NCBI RefSeq assembly: GCF_034190915.1
Contig: NW_026947485.1
Location: 32,997,519 to 33,061,518, forward strand
DNA: 64,000 bases
Direction of reading: 5' to 3'
Origin: Cavia porcellus
Lineage: Eukaryota; Chordata; Mammalia; Rodentia; Caviidae
Shown: one piece after another, positions 58,044 through 64,000 of the stretch
Layout: each line of letters begins with the position of its first letter
How positions within the stretch are numbered: position 1 is the first letter of the stretch
Notes under the pieces: model-generated
What the model saw: only the letters and a program-made list of their open reading frames with translations
What the model was told of the DNA's origin: nothing
Databases searched by the model: none
Program-made: the position numbers and the translations under genes

Positions 58044-58232
58044 GGCGGGGAAGAGGGAACCTCACTTGTGCTAGGCAAATGCTTTATCACTGAGTTGTAT
58101 TCTCAGTCCTTTTTTATTTTTAATTTTGAGATAGAGTCTCACTAAGTTGCTGAGGATGACCTCAAACTTAGACATCCTGCCTCAGGCTCCCAAGTAGTTG
58201 GGATTACAGAGATGTGCCACTGCCCAGGCTAC
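58044..58232 (-). repeat. Chimeric B1-ID (MEN-like) SINE, antisense
   Basis: ID half first: TGTGCTAGGCAAATGCTTTA, TCACTGAGTTGTATTCTCAG. Then the B1 half: GAGATAGAGTCTCACTAAGT, TGCTGAGGATGACCTCAAAC, AAGTAGTTGGGATTACAGAG. It forms an inverted pair with the copy 150 bases to the left. Confidence 0.88.
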
Positions 58233-58930
58233 TAAGGCAGCATTTAGTGAGTAGATTTAGATGCTGCTATACGGCGAGCCCTTCATGCAGTAGTTCCACC
58301 ACTGACCATCATTCAACTAGAGACTGAAAATATTTGAAATAAATTCTGTCTGTATTGAACATATGCTAATTTTTGTCTTATCAGTACTACTTAAACAATA
58401 CAGCATAGTAACTATTGGCATCACGTTTACACTGTGTTAGGAATTATAAGTAATCTAAAGATGATTTAAAGTATATGGGAGGGTTGCACAGGTTATACGA
58501 AAAAATGCCCTTTTAGATAAGTAGCTGGAGCATCTCTGGATTTTTGTGTCTATAAGAGGTCCTGGAAACCATCTGTATAATAAATACATGAAGTATTGGA
58601 TATAGCATGGCTTCCAAGGTGAGTTTTTAAAGAAGTGTAATGGTAGCCAGGTGCATTAGAATACTTAAAAAGTTATACTGAACAATCTGGATTTGTTTTC
58701 TGGCTCCCAGTTTTGTTCTTGCTGCTTGCTTATTGGAATTTTTCATTTCCTTCTCATTACTTGAGAAAGCACAAATTCTACTTCTTTGAGTTTCACTTTC
58801 TTTTGTTGTCAAAGGGGATGACTGTAACTTTCTTGGATGGTAGATGCGAGCATTAAAACATGTGCTCTGTAGACTCTCAATAAATGTTAGCATTCCAGGG
58901 TGATGAGCACACTCAGCATGGGATGATTCC
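58232..58930. other. Unassigned sequence
   Basis: No feature recognised. Confidence 0.4.
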
Positions 58931-58931
58931 T

Positions 58932-59272
58932 GCTATAGTTTCCTCATCACTGGGACAAAATATCTGGTAGTCACAACTTAAAGGAGGAGAGGCTTATTTA
59001 GACTCATATTTTTGCCCACAGGCTCTAGGGCAGGAAGGCATGATCAGAGGGTCTGATGGAAGAAAGGTGCGCACCTCATGGTGGCCAGGAAGCAGAGACA
59101 GAAGAGAGGCTCTAAGGAGGGATCCCTAACTGACCACACCCTTGGTAAACCATCTCCTCTGCTCAGATCTCTTCTCCCAGCTGCAAGCCAACTATATACA
59201 GCTTCTGTAATCCAAGTATCTTCCAAACACGGGAGGCTTTGGGGACCCTTTCAGAACTAAACCATAACATTT
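58932..59272 (-). mobile_element. MaLR-type LTR, antisense
   Basis: CTATAGTTTCCTCATCACTGG, AGGAGAGGCTTATTTAGACTC, CACCTCATGGTGGCCAGGAAG, CAGAGACAGAAGAGAGG, CCTTTCAGAACTAAACCATA. Two strand-opposed 60-codon ORFs inside it are artefacts. Confidence 0.7.
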
Positions 59273-61080
59273 CCCCTCTCTCCTTTCACTAGCCACTTTT
59301 CCTTACTTGGTGAATTCAATACAATTGGAAACAAAAATTGTTTGCTCAAGTAATGTGGAATATGAGTAGAGTTAACAATAAATTATACTCACTATATTTC
59401 CGGTAATGAAAAAGATATGCACATAAATACTAATTATACCTTTTGATACACCAGAGATTCAGTAGGAAAAAAAGACAATGCTGGACACCCACTGAGTCAC
59501 AGTAGTTATGGAGGGTGTTTGAAGAAGGGAGATTATTATGATTCACATTGTCACTATTGTCTGTCAGTCACTGGTGACTGGGGCCATACAAGGCACAGAA
59601 CAATGTGTAGCTGCTCAGCATCACATCTAGACCAAGACACAAGCAAGAGCCTGTTTGTCCCCTTTGTTAAAAAAAATTCAAAACAATATTTTCCTTTAAT
59701 AGTGGAAAAATGGGTTGAATTTTTAAAATTTCTGGTTTTAAATTTTGTGTTTAAATTTTAGGGATGACACATCTCCATGTAGTCTTATTTCTCCAAAATA
59801 GGTTCCTGGCAGCCTGAAAAATGTTAGACTATAGCTGAAAAATACTCCCTTCTACTTGCAAAATGACAGAACTCTTTTACAAGCTTATGGAAAGAACATT
59901 TCAAAGACAGTGTTCAGTAATGTTTAATTCTATGTAGCTGTCACATTGGGACCAAATTTGAGGTTACATGACAGGTATGAGATTGTCATCAGAGGGAAAC
60001 TCTGGAAGTTTGATGAAAAATAGAAAAACCAACTGAATTCATTTACACACCCTAACGACATATGATCGCAATTTCTCTTGGATGTGGTTTATTGTTGGTA
60101 AAATTTAGAAAAATTCACATGTATCCTTTTGAAGTACATATAAAGTATATTCTCATGAAATGTACATGATTGTGTAGTTAAATATTTATGGGAACTTTTC
60201 ATTTTTTCTTTTTTTTTTTTTTTTGCCATTCAGCCTGCTTTCAAGATATTCAAATATATTTGGCTTTTGTAACTTTGCTAATTAAACCTTCTAAAACAGA
60301 TGGAATTATAGAAATTGCAGAGTTTAAAATATCATCTTAATTGGTTTACAATCTATGTGACACATAATGCCATTCATACTGTATAAAATATATATGGATA
60401 GCTGAAAAGATATGGCATGCCAATTAATTTTTCTTCAACTCCTTCAGTTGCATTTTTTCTTCATTATTGTACCTCTTTTCTGTTATAATGGTTTTGATGA
60501 AGTCTGATCAAGCCTAGCAATAACCTAAAACCATATGGAAGAATTTCTTTCTGACCTTGAGGTGGAGAGAATAGGAATTTATCTTTTTCCTAAAGAAAAT
60601 GAGTGACCTTCAGAGACACTTTCAAGAATGCATACGGTTGTTTCCCATGAGCAATGCTTAGATTGGCCTTTTTCTTTTTTACTGCGATTTTCTAACCTAT
60701 TTAGGCAACCACATCCCTCTGATTTTCTGGAATAGCCTTGATTTCAAATATTCTATCCTACTATACCACTAAGAGCACTTGCATTTATCAGGCTACATGT
60801 TCAGATTTGGGAATTTGAACAAGCTATAATCTCGGTACATAGATTCTTGGGAGATCTAAACAGCTTCACGTATGTCTTTGTGCTTTGAGATCAAGAATCT
60901 GGTTAAAAAGAACTCAGGGTATTTCCAGTGATTCTAGTTTTGAGGCCCACAAGAGAGGCCTCAATTAAATAAATATGCTTTGCCCTACAAAGCAACATGC
61001 AGGTTTTAAAAAATACCATTCTATAGTTTTTTGGCTAACAAAATTAAACTAGATGGTTTCTTTCAAGTATCTCAATTTGC
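59272..61080. other. Unique AT-rich stretch
   Basis: No gene. A T17 run lies at about 60208-60224. Nothing else recognised. Confidence 0.4.
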
Positions 61081-61117
61081 CATTTCGGTGGGATTTTAAA
61101 CAAACTAGTCCCCTGCT

Positions 61118-61131
61118 GTTGCTATGGTAAC
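61118..61131. promoter_or_regulatory. RFX X-box palindrome
   Basis: GTTGCTATGGTAAC, one base off the symmetric GTTGCCATGGTAAC bound by RFX factors. Confidence 0.55.
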
Positions 61132-61811
61132 CGCTTTGGGCCCTCATGGGTGACTGAAAAGTACCACACTCCTGGTTCCTGTTTGAACTCACACGTGCGC
61201 CGAGTTTCCGCCTTGCGGTGGAGGAGAGGAGGCTAGAATCTCCAGGCTTGCTCAGCAAGGTAAATCTGCGCATCAAATAACATCGGAGCCCAGGAAATCG
61301 CCCACAGCAGGGACAGATTACCTCGTACAGTCACTGTGGAGAAAAATTCAGAGTCTAGCTTTAATGATCCCGGGTAGAGCGCTTCTCCTCCCCACCAATG
61401 TGACATTTCGCCGACATTTTATATATCAAGGAAATATTTAATTGAAACGTATTTCTGAGAATGCCTACTGAGCTGGCTCTAGGCATCTTCCAACAACGCA
61501 GGGGTCAATTAAAAGAACCAATCAACTGTTTTTAAAACTTTAAAATATATTTTTTAAAAAGGGTGGAGGGAAAGAAAGTGGACAAAAAGTAATGTTAAAT
61601 AGCATGGAGCATGACTAATGGCGCTAGCATGTAAAAATCATTGGGAAAATGTCCTTGGAAGACAAATGAATTTTCAGCAGAATAATTAACTTAATTAACA
61701 AATTTGCATGCATATTCATCAGGCTATTGAAGTCTTTCCAGCCCAGCTTGATGAGCGTTGGTGTAATAATTGTCTCATTTACATTCTGCAATCTACTACA
61801 ATTTAGGGCAT

Positions 61812-61813
<2 letters not shown>

Positions 61814-61844
<31 letters not shown>
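61814..61844 (+). repeat. (A)31 mononucleotide run
   Basis: 31 uninterrupted A residues. No SINE body or retrocopy lies upstream, so it is not an obvious retrotransposon tail. Confidence 0.95.
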
Positions 61845-62419
61845 CCGACCTCTTCCCTTTGACTTTCTTTGGGACCCACTTAGTCCTAAAATCGCAGCCT
61901 TCACCCCCTGGATGGCCTTCGGCTCAGGCCTTTTGAGAGAGCCCCCAGAGAGAGTTGGCTGTGGCTGCCCATCCCCCAGCTTGCCTCTTATTTTTTTCTT
62001 TTGGACCAGGTTCTCTGTTTTTGCCTCTGCTTGCTCTCCTGGGTAAATCTTGGCACCAGTTCTGACTTCAAATCTCTTGGGTCGCCAGACTGCATCATGT
62101 AAAAATTGCCATTTCCCTCTATCTCTGCAGGGCAATCTTTAAAGGCAGTAAGGTGTGACGGCCCAGACTGGCAGCTTGGCAAGACGGAGCCCATGGATAC
62201 CAGCACACAGGAATCTGGACGGTTCGCTCACTCTGACAGCAGTCAGCACTGGGAACAAAAGGAATGGGTGGGGGGAGCGCAAATGTATTTTTACATATTG
62301 TAGGCATATGGCCACAAGACCAGCAGAAATATATTTAATTACCAATTGCATGCATTGAGGAGAAAAATATTGGGGAGGGAGAAAAAATGTGTGCACAGCA
62401 ATATTATTCTACTTTAACT

Positions 62420-62998
62420 TTTGACCTCAGCTTTTTTTTTTTAATTGAAGATAAAAGGGATTAGAATTGCAAAGGGTTATCTGCTGGAATCCCATGTGAG
62501 GTGATACCGGTTTTTGGCATGCCTTCCTTAATAGTGGAACATTATATCAGAAAATATGAAAGTTTTCTTTTCATGATTTTGGTTAAGAAATAATTATACT
62601 GTAGTATTTATGGGGGACCAAATTTGAAAGAAAACGGGTAATCTTACTAGTGTGTTAAAATTGCACCCTTGATGTGACATTTTAGCTTAGATCTTAACAA
62701 TTGACCATAATGCAAACAATTATATTCTTGTTCTTACCTGTGAAATCAGAATAGTTCAACCCACATTTGTTGTCAGGCACTGTACTAGCCAAGGGAGATA
62801 CAGACATGAATCAGATACAGTCCCTGTATCAAAAAACTCATGGTGTAGGAGGGAAAACTAACACGCATTTATATAAACTATAAACAGATCATTGAATTAT
62901 TAAATATAATAAAAGTATAATTAACTAAAATTGTATCTACAATATGTATGATACATGTCATGTATCGTGATGGTGAAGGTTCAGCTGTCCAGGGCCCA
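62420..62998. other. Unassigned sequence; possible ancient repeat at 62770
   Basis: TTGTCAGGCACTGTACTAGCC, AGATACAGACATGAATCAGA, CAGTCCCTGTATC is the order of an old mammalian interspersed repeat whose family I cannot fix. No gene. Confidence 0.4.
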
Positions 62999-63013
62999 TA
63001 GAATCTAATTCTT

Positions 63014-63116
63014 TTTTTTTTTTGTCTTTTTCCTTTTTATGGGTACCAGGGATTGAACTCACGACTGCCTGCTTGCAAGGCAGGTGCTTATGCCACTGAG
63101 CCAAATCCCCAGCCCC
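63014..63116 (-). repeat. Full-length ID SINE, antisense, with perfect TSD
   Basis: T-rich tail, then GGGTACCAGGGATTGAACTC (box B side), GCTTGCAAGGCAGGTGCTTA and GCCACTGAGCCAAATCCCC (box A side). Perfect 15-bp duplications TAGAATCTAATTCTT lie at 62999-63013 and 63117-63131. Same subtype as the copy at 9382. Confidence 0.96.
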
Positions 63117-63131
63117 TAGAATCTAATTCTT

Positions 63132-63343
63132 AGTTTACTCTGGGGATGAGGCACACTGCAGGAGGGAGGCAGAGAAGTGGATTCTGGAAGAACTGATAAA
63201 AAGAGAGTCAGGAGAAACAGGGCTAGGCCTAGGGTCCCCTCATTGATAGGAAAGAAACTCAGCTCTGAGAAAGCCACCTGCCAGGGGCCCTCTGCTTTAG
63301 AGCACTCTCTTCCTGACTTCCTGCTAGTTGGGTCTCCTGATCC
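63132..63343. other. Unassigned sequence
   Basis: Short purine-rich stretch; nothing recognised. Confidence 0.4.
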
Positions 63344-63356
63344 TTACTGCCTGTTT

Positions 63357-63979
63357 GTTTTTAACTTTAAAGAGAATAAAACAAAACAAAACAGAACAAA
63401 GTAGAACAGAGAAAAACCTATGCAAATAACACAGGGTTTCAGAGCAAGACAACAGGAAAGCAACAGCAGCTACCATAATGTCTCTTGTTTTCTTTGAAAT
63501 AATTGTTCATACCTTCACACACAATAAGTTAATACACATCAAAGTAGTATAAAAGCAAAAAAGTAATATAAAAGCAATCAAAACACAAGAATGACGGCCT
63601 TAAGAACTTTCAAGACCAGATACTATTCAATAATGGCTACTATAATGTCTCTTGTTTTCTTCAAAATAGCTGTCCATACCTCCATACATATTGAAATCAA
63701 ATAAGTGAAAATAGACTAAACCAATCAAAACCAAGAATAAAAGCATTATTGGACTTTGAAACACTCATCAGTGGCTACCATGATGTCTCGTTTTCTTCAG
63801 TGTAGTTGTTCATACTATCACACATAATGAAATCAATTCTCATAACACTTTAGGCGTAGATCTAGGCATATATAAACGTATACATGTGCATCTATCCTTC
63901 TGTATTAGAGAGAAAAGCGAAACAACAAATAAACAACTATAAGAGCCCACAACAGTAACATGTAGGCTTTCAAAAAGTT
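63357..63979 (-). mobile_element. Half-L1 3' fragment, copy 6, with perfect TSD
   Basis: Perfect 13-bp duplications TTACTGCCTGTTT at 63344-63356 and 63980-63992 bound a 623-base minus-strand insertion. The 3' end reads TTTAAAGAGAATAAAAC on plus. Tandem units are keyed by TACCATAATGTCTCTTGTTTTC (63471), TACTATAATGTCTCTTGTTTTC (63638) and TACCATGATGTCTCGTTTTC (63777), periods 167 and 139. It is 5' truncated within the 3' UTR, as typical of target-primed insertion, and is probably among the younger copies. Confidence 0.9.
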
Positions 63980-64000
63980 TTACTGCCTGTTTTTAAGTTC

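Larger units (their letters stand above)
61080..62420. promoter_or_regulatory. Candidate conserved regulatory block
   Basis: Unique sequence, locally CpG-enriched at 61190-61420, dense in transcription-factor type motifs: an RFX X-box at 61118-61131, an E-box CACGTG near 61193, TTAATTAAC at 61691, and an octamer ATTTGCAT at 61702-61709 overlapping a POU palindrome-like ATGCATATTCAT at 61708-61719. No ORF with protein character. The A31 run at 61814-61844 interrupts it. Regulatory function is inference from motif density. Confidence 0.4.

Noticed and set aside
61803..62135. Lys- and Phe-run ORFs around 61.8 kb
   Set aside because: They read through the (A)31 run.

Overview
The window is 64 kb of AT-rich mammalian DNA with no intact protein-coding gene. 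No multi-exon gene, rRNA, functional tRNA or CRISPR is visible. The organism is most likely a rodent outside the mouse/rat group: ID-type SINEs (tRNA-Ala-derived), B1 elements and chimeric B1+ID (MEN-like) SINEs occur together, with many MaLR-type LTRs. The SINE set fits a squirrel- or beaver-type rodent. That assignment is inference, since nothing here is a species marker.

Layout: 1-1.5 kb, antisense ancient L1 remnants; 1.5-4.5 kb, decayed LTR and L1/HAL1-like debris; 4.7-5.9 kb, the 3' end of a lineage-specific half-L1-like element; 6-17.3 kb, mostly unique DNA with ID, B1, L2, L1 and MaLR pieces; 17.4-19.4 kb, a half-L1 with imperfect target-site duplications (TSDs); 19.4-22.2 kb, MaLR LTRs and an L1 tail; 22.26-27.9 kb, a dead piggyBac-type transposon (minus strand) whose 3' end is tandemly multiplied and which is split by a 3.07 kb TSD-flanked half-L1; 28.6-32.9 kb, MaLR and MIR pieces; 33.2-33.5 kb, a small CpG island; 33.7-42.6 kb, largely unique sequence; 42.7-43.1 kb, an L1 tail; 43.4-44.0 kb, an RPL21 processed pseudogene; 44.3-46.1 kb, nested LTRs and another half-L1 3' end; 46.5-48.9 kb, an antisense MaLR LTR with possible internal sequence; 50.9-59.3 kb, MEN SINEs, a half-L1 and LTRs; 61.1-62.4 kb, a unique block with RFX and POU-type motifs; 63.0-64.0 kb, a fresh ID SINE and a TSD-flanked half-L1 3' fragment.

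The most notable system is the repeat family. At least six copies (five on minus, one on plus) share a 3' UTR made of ~150 bp tandem units. The three that reach further carry L1 ORF1 sequence, and none carries a recognisable reverse transcriptase. In two copies, ORF1 runs into a 3' region that still holds a relic of the ORF2 C-terminus. This is the architecture of a HAL1 (half-L1) retrotransposon, which would need ORF2 protein supplied in trans. The second notable object is the piggyBac relic with its repeated cysteine-rich C-terminal module.
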